Shown in pieces: positions 1-12,207 of a stretch of 64,000 bases of DNA; the first letter of the stretch is position 1, and the number at the start of each line of letters is the position of its first letter. The notes beneath the pieces are model-generated. The model was not told the DNA's origin and searched no databases. It saw only the letters and a list, made by a program, of their open reading frames with translations. The stretch comes from Albula goreensis (lineage: Eukaryota; Chordata; Actinopteri; Albuliformes; Albulidae). A program made the translations under genes and the position numbers. The DNA lies in the NCBI GenBank assembly GCA_022829145.1, contig CM040748.1, positions 27,164,501-27,228,500 on the forward strand, written 5' to 3'.

Positions 1-763
1 TCCGTTGCCGGGCGTCTCCGAAGGCGTGGGAGCACAGGCACATAACCATGCACATCGGGCTGTGGGCTGGGCTGGAACCAGGCACTCTCGTAAAGGAGCA
101 GTGGAACTGAGGGTTTAAAACAAAGCAGAAAGTGCGTAAACCCAGTTCAAGAACGGCAGCTGTGTGTGAGCGCAAATGGAGCCTGCTCTCGTTGTTGTGG
201 TTAGCCATGGTGACTATGATGATGCTAAGATGAGTTCCAGTCTTTTATATGGCTCCGGTTCAACACTGTCACCAGGGATATACTTTTCTAATAATCTGGA
301 GGTCACTTACCACTGACAAATCACTATCGTCTGGGGGTTGGGCAGAGATGCTTGGAGCAGACACCAGTCAGATCACAGGAAGCCTAGAAGTTAACCAAGT
401 TACACTGATGCTCTTTTAGAGGTGGTGCATGTGGAGTCAATACTGCCCCAGCGGTGTGGTTTCACAGTGCACCCCTAATACAGCGAACTGTGAAGCCTTT
501 ATGGAGAGACCTTTGTTCTGACATTATGCCTTGGATATTGTTGGATTGTGCTTTGCTCTTCTGTGGAGCGCCCCAAAGGGAGATGGGAAAGGGTAGGGAG
601 GTACAAAGGCGAGAGGACAGGCTCAAAGTAGGAAGTGGACATCTCCATTTTTAACATTTTCTTTAACCCCTGAGTAAATGTTCTGTAGCCCCCTGATAAT
701 AAACCTGAGTATACTTTACTTACTGGAAATCATCAATGGCAACAGCATCTGATTGTCTTCATT

Positions 764-1076
764 GGTAACCCTTCAGATTGAGGTTTAACCTATACCTATG
801 TAATTACATCGTAACTAATTTAGTAACAACAGGCTATGCCTGAGTAACTACAAAGCAGGTGATATGGAACAATGGAATAGCCAGTTGTTATCGAAATAGG
901 CATGTTGGTATAGGTGCAACTTGATGTAATGTAATTTCATGTCAGGTATAGGTGTAAATGTATGTAAAGTAATTGCACATGTATGTGTGCAAATGTATGT
1001 AATTACACAGGTATAGGTGCAAATGTATGTAAAGTAATTACAAAGGTATAGGTGCAACTTCATGTAAAGTGTTACC
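764..1076. mobile_element. MITE-like element with imperfect terminal inverted repeats
   Basis: The segment begins GGTAACCCTT and ends AAAGTGTTACC, so its ends are imperfect inverted repeats. The interior has several diverged copies of a motif containing GGTATAGGTGCAA and TGTAAAGTAATTAC. GGTAACACTTTA-type ends are common on short non-autonomous DNA elements in fish. No convincing target-site duplication is visible and there is no transposase. The internal repetition could equally be a minisatellite. Confidence 0.4.
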
Positions 1077-1983
1077 CTCTCATCAATATTTTTACCAGTA
1101 ACATCTGCTCTTCTGTCTCATTCATGTTTTTTTATTGTTTGTATTTAAGATGCTTTTTTGGCCAGGTGTCTCTTGTAAAAGACATTTTAAATTTTAAATC
1201 TCACTAAAGGTTAATTAAAATAAATAACAAATAAAAGACTAGCCACGGAGTGTTTGCTTGAGAACAATGGTGAGATGAGTAGGCTGTAGGGGATGACTAT
1301 GTGACTGACACACACGCTTCTGTGCCTGCTAACCTGACACCTAAGCAGGGGGTCTTTGGCCTGAAAGAGGTCAACGCTGTCTGCGCCACCCCCGGATCTC
1401 TCTATGCCATGTCATTAGCACTCCCTCGCAGTTCTCCCCCGCACATCTCAATGATGTCTCCTAGGACACGACCCAAGCTGAGCATCTTAATGACCACAGA
1501 TGCCTGGCTGCTCGTCATCACCCCCTAGCCCTCCCAGCCTGAGTGCGTTCGGTATTCACACTTGTTGACCACAGAGACAAGTTTCCAGTGTTGGCTTCTG
1601 GGAAGGAGCGTGAAGTGAAGTGCAAGCCTCTACAGTATTTTTTCCATTCATTCATTGTGAGAGATGAGGCGATGGAGGTTTGGGGGGTGGGGGAGTGTGC
1701 ATGTTACGGCATCCCGTAATGTCTCTGTGTTTATACTGCGGAGGCGATAATGTGGCTCTTCACAGATCCTGGCCTGTGGAAAATCAGGAGGTGGGAGAGA
1801 GGCACTGGAGAAGGAGAGGAGAAGCTTGGTGCTGGTCTCTGGTCTTCATCTCGCACCCATGAAGGGTAAAGCTAAATGACATGGTTACGCCGGTGGTGAC
1901 GGAGTTTGCCCTTTTCGCTGTGAGTTCATGGAAGGGTCGCACTGTGCCAAAAAGACACTTACATTTTTTGTAAGAGGGAAAAA

Positions 1984-1993
<10 letters not shown>

Positions 1994-2014
<21 letters not shown>
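1994..2014. repeat. (AC)n microsatellite
   Basis: Uninterrupted AC dinucleotide run preceded by ATAC repeats, within intron 1. Confidence 0.9.
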
Positions 2015-3319
2015 GAAAGGTTAACTGTCTGCATGAGCCTTAGCTAAACCTGCCATGCTAATGGTCAGTGTTGTCCCTCACGATTGGGGCAACATCCAAA
2101 TGCAAATTCAAACCCAGACTTAATTCCCCTACAGCCAAGTTATTTAGTTGAGAAATGCTTTCTCTATGCTGTATTGAGAGAGTTAATCAAACCCTGCCAG
2201 AAATATTTAAAATCTTGGCTGGGATTAAAAAAATAAATAAAACAAACACAGAAGAGGCTTGCCCATGTTAAGGGATCACCCTCATTAGCATCATTAGCTG
2301 TGAGAAACAACTCGCTAATTCAGTAGCATGGTTAGCAAGTCAGTGATGCAAGTGTTTTTACCACCGCCTCCTCCCAGCCAAAAACAATTGAGCTTCAGCC
2401 TCTCTACAGCAGGCCTGTTTCTTCTTCAGACCCATCACTTTGACATGAGTGATATTCACAGGCTGCTCGGAAAGCCGGGGTAATATGGAATGGCATTAAT
2501 CATCATGTTTCTGTGGCTCAATTAATTTCCAGGAGCAGAACATTTCTCTGCAGTCAAACAGAATGAGGAAAAGTGGCTGTCTGCAATATCGGTAATGACA
2601 TTGTGTTTTACGATCTGTGTTTATTTATGCTGTCTAAAGTGAGGCCCTGGCCATATTAAGTTTTGCTGGGAGCTCCTATAGTGTTACACTGCCATAGAGG
2701 GAGTCATCAGAGCTGTGCAAACAGTGTTAGAGAGCTGGACACTGCAGGGGGTTCACTCTAGGTTTGCTGCCCTGAATCGATCCCTCATTCCTTCTCCCGT
2801 GGTTTGTTTTCGGCCGCAGTTCAGGCCCCTCAGGAGAATTCTCATTGGTCTGTCCGCTGCAGTTGTATTTTTATAAAGGATTGATTCTCATTGTGTTCCC
2901 TTTGTGTATGGGTTTGTGTTGAGGGGTTTGTTTCAGAAGATTTGGCTCATTCCGAGATATGGATTGTTTCATGTGGGATTCTTGTTTGCAGGGTGTGCAG
3001 TTAAGTTTAAGGAGAAAATATAGAGGCCATGTTTGAACGAAGCAGGCTGTGCTAAAGTTGAGTTAGCAGCTTCACCATCTTGATTGGCTCCCCTGCTTGG
3101 TGAAGTGCCCCTGCCTACACTGTTGCCTTGGTTACCAGGTGATTAGGCTTCACTGTGAGGTGTTAAGGCCTTTAGCTGCTGTACATAAAGTCAAAGGAAC
3201 TTTGCAGCCCAGATTCAAAACATGGCTGCCCTGAAAGAACCACTCTAGCCAAACTTTGCTTCCAGTTTATGTAAGAGTGTAGTAAGAGGTAGACTTATTG
3301 CAAGAATGTAGAGGTGGCA

Positions 3320-3357
3320 GTTCACATAACTTCCACTCCGATGGAAGTTATGTGAAC
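3320..3357. repeat. Perfect 16-bp inverted repeat (hairpin) with 6-nt loop
   Basis: The arms at 3320-3335 (GTTCACATAACTTCCA) and 3342-3357 are exact reverse complements, separated by CTCCGA. The flanks do not extend the pairing, and it is not followed by a T-run. It may be the core of a decayed foldback element or a chance palindrome. Confidence 0.85.
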
Positions 3358-5380
3358 TTCCGTTGGAAAAATTAATTTGCTAACTAGAATGTACAAACTG
3401 GATAGCCACATCACAACATTCATATATGCAAGAATGTATGTCACAGCATGTGGGAAATTGTTTTGATTTAATCATGGGTCAAAAGTTGATCTTGTAGGAA
3501 ATCAAATGCACACATGCACAATCTCAAACATCTGTGTGTCATTTAAAATCATGTGATGCATACATGAAATCATGTAATATAAAATCATGTGATATATGAC
3601 TTGACCAGCATCTGTGTCAGCATTAGGTAATGAACAAAGCTCTGCTCTACGATAAACTTCATCGTCTCCGGGCCTGTGCTAATGCGTGTCAGTGTGCACC
3701 ATTCTTGAAACCGCCTCAAAGTCTTCCTGCCCTTTACAACTGTCTGGATGTGAGCAGGCCCCTCGGATTGTGTCTCGGGCCAGCCTCAAATTTAATTTTA
3801 CAGTACTGCAAAAAGACACTTTATTTACTACTGTTGACTTTTAAAGCCGCTTTTATATCTTCCCCCAGAAAATACAATGCACTTTATTAAGCTAAAGGGG
3901 TGCAGCCGTGGTAACTTTGATCGGAGTGAAAAGTGCTGCGTTTGAACTCTTGTGAGGCAGCATCATTGTCGTTAGCTGCCGGTGGGGGCAGGGGGCAGAA
4001 ACGGGGCAGGGTCCTGCATCTTGCTCCGGTGGACTCTCCCCAGAGGGGAAAAACTGACATGCAGGCTTGCATATGCCCTTGCCGAAACCCAGCACTGTTC
4101 CTGACCGCCACCGGCAAAGCAGACAGGGTACCACCGAGGCGGGCAGCACTCACATTTCACCCATTTGCCACCCCCGCTGTTTTGTTTCGTCTCACCGTTT
4201 CTCGTGCGTAGAGCTGTCGGAAAAGGGGAATTAGAGATCCCTGTTTTGCTTTAGTGGGTGCAGTGTCTGTCTCCCCCTCCCCGCCCCTCCCTTCCTCTGC
4301 CTAGCGCTGATGGATAACTCCAGACTGCTGATCCTGAGCAGGTCAGTAGCAGCATGGAGACAGCTGCTACACACAGCCGCACGGATCACGCACCTCCAGC
4401 GCCCAACAGGAGAAGGGAGAGCGGAAAAACTTGGCCCGTGGGGCAGGCATCGCTGTCATCTGCCGCTAGCATATTCCAGCCCTTTTAAAGATGTCAGCAC
4501 GGAGGGTCACATTTACTTTATCAGTCACATTAATGTTTCGCTCTCCCTCTCTCTTTCTCTTTCATTCTCTCTAATGTTTCCACACATATAAACATACATA
4601 CTCACAAACTAGGATGAACATACCCAGACATACACAAACACACGCTTAACACTCCAGAAATTCAGTCTGTCTCTTGTTCTTTTTTCTCTCTTACTCTCAC
4701 ACATTCACTGCCTGACATCTGTTTAACCCAGTTGTTCTGAGCCAGAGTTTAGAGGACAAGTGTGGGTAACCTGCTGCCGGTGCTGCGCATGCCAGCATTG
4801 TTTATGGACCTTGTCAAACCGTTCACTTCACCCAGCTCCTACCCCCCCGTCTGGATCCCGTTAAAGCGGGATTTGTGTTCATCTAGTGGAAAAGAGCTTG
4901 TGCATATTCTCTCCCCCTTATTAATAGTATGAAAAAAAACCCAGAGTCTCCTGGCCCACACCTTCAAAGCCCTCCGCATCATGGAAATTTGGCTGCCGTC
5001 CCCAGACTCGCGGTGATGTCGACTGCAGTTTAGAATCATTACAGCCCTCCGTTTCAATAAGGGTGCTTTTTTTCCCCTTTTTATTTGTCCTGCCGCCATG
5101 TGAGAGTTGTGGGGAGAAACGCTCGCACTGCTTGCTTTGGAAATGTTCTCGCTAAGGCCCTCAGTTTCAGATCTCCTTCAGGCTGTCTACACACTGGTCC
5201 GTTTGGCCGTGCGGGAAATTTGGCCCTTTATTTCCCTCAAGATGCCGCTAAATCGTCCTGTCACATCTGGGGCAGGACGGTGGGTTTGTGTGGTGTGACC
5301 CTCTGTCCAATCTGAAATTCCCACAGTTTATTTAGTAATACAGCAAACTATATACAACAGGCCACTCCTTATGGAGACAT

Positions 5381-5410
5381 ACATCCATCCATCCATCAAT
5401 CCATCCATCA
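5381..5410. repeat. (ATCC)n microsatellite
   Basis: Imperfect tetranucleotide CATC/ATCC run in intron 1, interrupted once by CAAT. Confidence 0.85.
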
Positions 5411-6700
5411 ACGGCGTCAGGGATAACACAGTGAAGCTTGTGACCTTATTTCCACTCTGGCTCTAGGGGGAGAGAGAAGAAGGTAGAGAAGTTACGAAGG
5501 AGCATCAAGATGTCAGTCCTGTTTTCTTTCTCCTTAGAGAAGGTTTGAGCTTTTTCCTCTTGGGTCTTGGTATATACCTACTGGAGAGCAAATATCCCTG
5601 TGCTATCGTCTGACAGGAGCAGTACTCTGTCAGAGGATAATCTCAGTCATTGCTGGAGAGCCACAGCACTGAAGGAAGCAGGTTTACCTCATAATTAAAA
5701 TACAACATAAGAACACTTTACTCCCTGAGAACATGTGATTGTACACTAGCTTTTCATTCTAAAATTGTAAAATGATCTTGAATAACGCTATAAAATCACT
5801 GAATGTGTGTCCATCATGGCTCTTCTGATGGCAGGCAAGTAGCAGGCTTCCCTTTCTTGAGAGCACATCCCATCTTGCTGAGTAAGCACAAAATAAATGA
5901 AATGCATAAAAATAGACAAACATTAGCAAGTGCAAAATAAGGGCCTGTAAAATGAGCTCTTTCTAAGTTGAGGATGAGGAAAGGAGGCGGCCCGTGGCTG
6001 AGGGTCCGTGCGCTCGACAGGCCGTGCCACAACTAATAAAGAATGTGCAGACTGCGAGACACAAGGATCTGTGTATTTTGGGACCACGCGATTATTATTG
6101 GACACAGTTTAGAGGTATCCATTTTCTCAGCAGATGTCCTGTTTAAAAGTTGACTTTCAGTGCAGTGCAAAAACATTCTGTAGCCCATTTCTCCAGCATG
6201 AGCTTGGCTGAAGCAGCTACAGTATGTTAAACACAGGCAGCTCCATGCTTGATGCTTCAAGACCCACTGACTGTTCCACAGTATTATTAATGCTTACATG
6301 TCACTTGTACAATTTACAGAGATTTCTTCATCTGTTTGTTTGTGGAGGGGAATTATGTGTATATGCTCCAGACATGTCTGCCATTAATTTCATAATATAG
6401 AGCATCTTATGTCCGGAATGGGAATTTCATGTTGTCCATGTTGACCCCTGAAAATAGCCGTGCTACCTTGTGTGTCACAAAGACATCAAGATATAGGAAA
6501 TAACCATGTAAGACATCTTAAGAAATCCAAGGATAATATATGTCCGAAAGACAAATCTTTATTTAATACATGTCAGGTTCTGGTGGATATTAACTCAGTT
6601 TGCAAGTCTTCTTACCTTATAATGATAAAAAAACAAGTCTTACATGAAACAAGTCATGATGTCCCTGCACACTGACTGCTTTTATCCCATCATTTTGCTT

Positions 6701-6716
6701 CCCTAACCCTAACCCT
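6701..6716. repeat. Short interstitial telomere-like repeat
   Basis: CCCTAACCCTAACCCT, about 2.7 copies of the vertebrate telomeric hexamer. A GGGTTAGAAAC motif follows about 75 bp downstream in the opposite orientation. It resembles the unit of the satellite at the right end of the window, but is too short to prove a link. Confidence 0.6.
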
Positions 6717-9700
6717 CAAACTGTGGAAGACTGTGGCTTGATTCTTGCAGTGCAATTTTCCTGTGTGATTCTTGAAAGTTTCTAACTCATAGGGTTAGAA
6801 ACTTGGTTTTTGGAAGCTGGTTTTAATATAATTAAGATGTGCAACGAAAGGCACTGGTTCTGTCTTTTCAACCTGTTAGCAATCAGCCTGTCACAGATCC
6901 CCAAGCATCTGAATTCATTACTTAATTATTATGTATGAAATTAATATTGATTCACTGAGTAATTTATCTTTTTGTTTGTCAAAACAGAAAATCCCAGTAC
7001 CCTTACGGCAGTATGCAAAATAAATGTTGGTGAGTTTTCTTTGGAACTGATTGTGTACGTTTAGTGGGTATTATAGTAAAATCTGAGTTGTTTTGGACAC
7101 GAACTGTATGGTTCGTTTATGAAATTTCTGCTCTCTGGCACCTGTAGGTGTAAGATTGTGAAGGATTTTTAAGGAAACAGAAACTTGCTATCCATCATAT
7201 GTTATTTTTCTAATAAGATAGGAATGTCGAGCAGATAGGGCTGTTAATACTCAGAACAATATGTTATTTTTGCCTATTTTGGCAAGAATTTTTTAGCAAA
7301 ATTAAAACAAATACAGAATAAAACCTTTTCAGAGCTCATGAGCAGGAAAGAATACATTTGTTCTGTCAGTCGTATCAGGTCAGGTGATCCTAATCCTCTT
7401 CCCCAATAAATGTTGAGTGTACCATCCCCCCAAAATAATTGTCTGCTCCCCCCATTACTTTCCCATACACTTGTCTCAGTCCAAGAGTTGTAGTATCAAC
7501 TTCAGTGGAGAGTCATCGCTGTGCATTTTCACTTAGACAGGAAAGAGGGTCCTTGTCTCAATACCCAGTTAAAAGAATTAAAAGAAGAGTGTTTGACTCT
7601 CACCAGATGATCCTCTTTTGAGCATCATTTGAGAATACTACATACCGAGCAGCGTCCAGCTCTGTCTGCTTATGCAGTGGTTTATTCTGTGCTGTACGGA
7701 AGTCTATGTCCATTCGTATGCATGTCTGTGTAGGTTTTTCAGTGTTAGCGTCTACCTGGTGCAAAAAAATCCATCATGTCATTCCGAAGACGTATTGGCG
7801 CCCTGTCAGCGTGGGTTCGGTTGAGTAAGAAGGACTTGGCAAGCCAGTGTTTGTTAAGTAGTTGCTTAGAAATGAAACCTTTTGTTTTATCTATGGTATC
7901 AGCCCGTAAGATACACTGCTTATACAAGAGGATTAGTTAATAGAGACTTGGCAAGTGTCTGCCTCGCCTCTGTCTTTCCCCTGCTCTCCTTTAGCCCTGG
8001 TCTGAAGACAGGTTCACCACATCTCATTTGTCAGGTTTTGCTCGGTGAAAACCACTTAAAAACGAGCGTGGGACGTATCTGCGTTCGTAAGCGACTCTGA
8101 CTGGATGAATGTAGAGCTTGCTGTATTTTCTCCCTAAGTCTCGGGGGGTTTTATTTGGTTTTAATTGACACTTTTTTAAAAGTACGTTCACCAATGAAAG
8201 TGGTAGAACAGGGGATAGCATTAATGTGCTGTCAGAGATTCCCCTGACGGGGATTTTCTTCTGTCCAAAAGAAGGGCAGGGTTTTAAATGATCTCCCATA
8301 TAACTGTCACTGTCATTAGGTGGAGAATTTGGATTGAAAATGATCCACAATATCAGCAAGATATCAACCTACTTGTAACCCATTTTCATAACTTTTTGTG
8401 ACTTACTTATATTACGGGATACTAAGTGGATACTTATGTAAAATTTATATTGTTATGTGTTAGAATACTTTTAGAAAGTATAGATTAAAAACGATGTGTC
8501 TGTCAAAGTGAATTATTTAATTTGAAAAAATCAAACTCTTCTCTCTTGAATAAACATTAAATAGTGTTTATAATGGTTTGAACAAATTGAGCCTATGCTA
8601 GAAAACATTTTGCATTTGGATTTATTAAAGCGAACAGTCTTAATGTAATGTACCAAAATGGCAAAAGGAGTATTTTGATAAAGTCACATTGTTGATTTTG
8701 CTTGGCACATAAATGCAATTTTTCCAATTTTCATGTCTTTTCCCATTGCCCCTTTTTGAAAGGTAGTTTTACCAACAGGCTAGCAAACCATTTCACTTCA
8801 GGTACAATCCAGAGGTAGGTAGTAGATCTCTCCTGGCAAACTAGTCCCATTGTTATAACAAGTCAGAATACAAGGTGTGGGTAGGGGAAGGAGGCAGAGG
8901 GTGAGAGGAGCAGATGGAAACACTGAGCAGTGAGCGAGCTGCTCAGGACTGACTGAGGACATTACACACGTCAGGCCAGCGGTTACGCTGCTCTGGTGCA
9001 TCGCTCTTTGTTATGGCCTAATAAATTACAGTCCACAGCGCTTTTTACCCGGCCAGCCAATTGACCGATGGCTTTTTTTTTTTTTTTCCATCCAAGCTTC
9101 CAAAATTGTAAATGACAGTCAGTAATGGGTAAAAGGAAACTGGCCATAATGACATTAACGATACGGGTTTTTGCAACACTGGTTTCCATGAATAGCAAAA
9201 GCAGTCCAGGGAGGTGAGGTACGCTTACGGTACAAGTTGCCATGGTACCGAGAGGACGTTTGGGCATTTTTTATCTGAGCCCTATCAGGCACTGATGCCA
9301 AAATGCCACAGCATGCCAGGAGACTGTTCTACAGGGTGTATTGCTCAGCTGACTTCAATCCTCCAGTTAATATCTCCACCTTAAGCAACCTCCGTAACCA
9401 ACAGCTCTCATTCACAACTTTCACAACAATATGCAATATATTCTGTAACCTTCTTAACTTGACATTATAGTAAAACCCATGAGATGCAAAGACATCAGCA
9501 ATTGAGGTCTTTTGAAACATTTAAATTACATCAAAATACGCCATATTAATAATTTATTCATTGAAACAATAACCTGCATCACTGCAGCTCAACAGGCTTT
9601 GTAAAATAGGGTACTCTCATTACTGCTTGCCACTGCTGCAGCGCCATAAGCTGAGGATTAATGATCCATGTTATCTCTCTAAATGTTTATCCGTCCTTGT

Positions 9701-10164
9701 TTAGGAAAGAATACAAAAAAACCTTTTTTGCAGCAGGTCCTCTAAATAGTTATGCTATGTTATGACCGTGCAGCTAGGCCCATGATTTGGTGTACATTAG
9801 AATAAAAGTCATCAATATGTACATGCAAGTGAAAGACAGGCTTTCCAATTACGATCTCAAATGTGAAATGTGCCCTGACACCATGAGCGCCCACACTAGC
9901 CTCTATTACGACGCTCATCCTGCCTTGTTTGCTCCTCAGCTCAAAACAAACCAAATCCAATTGCATGTGATTTAATGCTGGCTGGCCGTCGGTTGCATTC
10001 ATTGTAGCTTCTTTTAAAGGTTAAGGGCGGCTTGGAGAGAACTGCGGGCTCTGACTCACTCCAGACACTGGCCATGCCGCCCACTGCTGCAGGAAACGGA
10101 CATACGAACACAGAGATTTCTGGAGGATGAGGACGAGACAATTCATTAGGATTAAACACGACTG

Positions 10165-10400
10165 ATAAATAATAATAATAATAATAATAAGCTCATTTCA
10201 TAACATGAAATGCAGCGCAAAGTGCTTTACAAGAGAAACTATAGAAATTAATAACACATTAAAAACACAAGACACAAGCAGTGAATTGTACAAAGGAAAA
10301 TATGAAACAATAAAATCCCGAAAAGATACAAATAAGATAATAATAGCAATAACATGAATTGATAATGATAATAATATAGTAACAAGTTTTGGCAGGGCAT
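10165..10400. repeat. (TAA)n microsatellite plus dispersed-repeat fragment
   Basis: An AAT/TAA run (10169-10190) is followed by GCTCATTTCATAACATGAAA and a GCAAAGTGCTTTACA motif, then an A-rich stretch. An (AAT)n run followed by an AAAGTGCTTTACA-type motif is the start of a dispersed repeat common in ray-finned fish. A related, longer copy seems to lie at 61155-62240. The assignment is from memory of the motif, not from a search. Confidence 0.5.
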
Positions 10401-11379
10401 GGTCCTTCACGCTGTGCAGTTCTCACTCTCCCTCTCGGAGTTTTGCCATAGAAACCTTTGTTTGAGGATCACCAAAGGGATCCATCACTTTCGAGAAGCC
10501 GGTTCCGGAAGAGTAAACATTTCCTTTCATTCTTTCCATCCGAAGGAGTGCTTATGACGGAGGACACGTCGCACCTTGTGCTGTATTCGGCCACTGACGG
10601 ATAATCCGTACATGTGAGACGATAAGACTGCTTCTTGCGTACATTTCCATTTTTCAGTCAAAGCTGCAGAATATTTTTAGAAGTCAAGGCATTTTTACTA
10701 AATGTTCCTGATGTCACTAAAAATACCACGGCACTGCATTCTCACACACGCTGTCACATGACGCAAATGCACGACCCTATTGATTTTCTGCATCATCGTA
10801 CAACTAGAGAATAAATCTGCACTTGCCGAAGAACCTATTTTGTGACATTTTTATTGTCGAATGTCATTTCATTTCCCAAGCATAATCTGCATCAGCAAAA
10901 TGTTGACGTTTTATCAGATTTAAAGTTGCCCAGTGTGGCACTTTTTCAGATTGTTTGCTGTCAGGGTTGTAATGCATTTTTTATCTGTGTGTGTTTGTTG
11001 CTGTTAGATGCTGAAAATAGTGTGAAATCAGAGCCCTCGTAATATCTGTCTGCTGTAGCTGTGGCTCGCTGTATTATTTACATATGAACGTTAAACTGTT
11101 TTCCTGGTTGCGCGGAAAGCAGCACACCACTGAACCCTGTGATTTGTTTATGTAATTAAGGAGTTAGCCAAGTACAGTATGTAAATTTTTGAGGGCTGGG
11201 AGCGCCGGTGGGTTCAACGGGGTCACTGCCACACTCTCAGTTTGTTCCTCCTCTGCTATTCTGAGAGAGCAGGCATCTTATTTATTTGGGTAAACTTAGT
11301 TTGAAAAACACTCTCATCCCCAAACATCTGTCTTTTTTGAGTTACCACAGTGACCCCCCATACATAACCCCCCCACCCC

Positions 11380-11419
11380 ACACACACATGCATACACGCA
11401 CACACACACACACACACAC
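11380..11419. repeat. (CA)n microsatellite
   Basis: Interrupted CA run with one CATGCATACACG break. Confidence 0.9.
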
Positions 11420-11720
11420 TGATGACACTGATCAGCAGACGTCCACATGACGTACCAGCATTTCTCTCTCTGAGGTAGAGGTTGCCATGGCAGCAGCAGA
11501 AAACCATTCATTTCGATTATGGCCCAAGTCCTAATCATTGCACTTCCAGTTGGACCATAAGACCCTTAATACATGATTGTGCATTTGCACAGTGGTTTCA
11601 CTTGGCACCAAATGGGTTTTTGCCTGGTTTTGAAAAACTCAAATGAGCAGAGAGGTGTTAAAATATCCTTGTGAGAGCAATGTGCTATGAGGCTCCATGG
11701 CTACTGAGGAGTGGCTGCAA

Positions 11721-11739
11721 TGTGTGTGTGTGTGTGTGT
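11721..11739. repeat. (TG)n microsatellite
   Basis: Uninterrupted TG run in intron 1. Confidence 0.9.
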
Positions 11740-12171
11740 AAGCACACCTGCATATGTGTGTATTCACATTATTGGCTAGCACACTCCCTCAGGTTTAAAA
11801 GAAACGCTGAAACCCTGTTAAATATAAATTGATCATTTGGGATTAATGGCAGCTTGTGTCAGTGTATGCGGCTCCAAGAAATCAGCAAAGATGATGGGCG
11901 AGTGTAGGGTGGGGTGTGCGTGTTTTTGTGCATGTGTGTGTGCCCTTGCGTTTGTGTTGGAGGTTATGTACATGCTTGTAGTATGATTCTAAGAGGCATA
12001 CAGATTTAGTAAATTTTCAGATTTAGTGGTTTCACATATATACTCAATGGTACAGATTTAGTAGACTTACAGATTTAGTGATTTGACATACTCATTGGTC
12101 TGGGAATATTGTTATCCAGGTCTGGCAGCACTGCTCATATTAATCACGTGAATGGACATAGATCTCCCACA

Positions 12172-12207
12172 TTGTAAGTGTCCCTGGATAAGAGCAGTAC
12201 AGTAATG
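12172..12207 (+). mobile_element. SINE 3'-tail remnant
   Basis: TTGTAAGTGTCCCTGGATAA followed by GAGC matches the conserved 3' region of a fish tRNA-derived SINE (consensus form GTAAGTCGCTCTGGATAAGA). Only the tail is recognisable, with no tRNA-like head upstream. Confidence 0.45.

Noticed and set aside
1301-1528. 75-codon frame (PGSLYAMSLALPRSSPPHIS) that looks protein-like
   Set aside because: No family recognised on either strand, no clear splice sites, and the reverse strand is equally open. It could be a conserved non-coding element, but that cannot be shown here.
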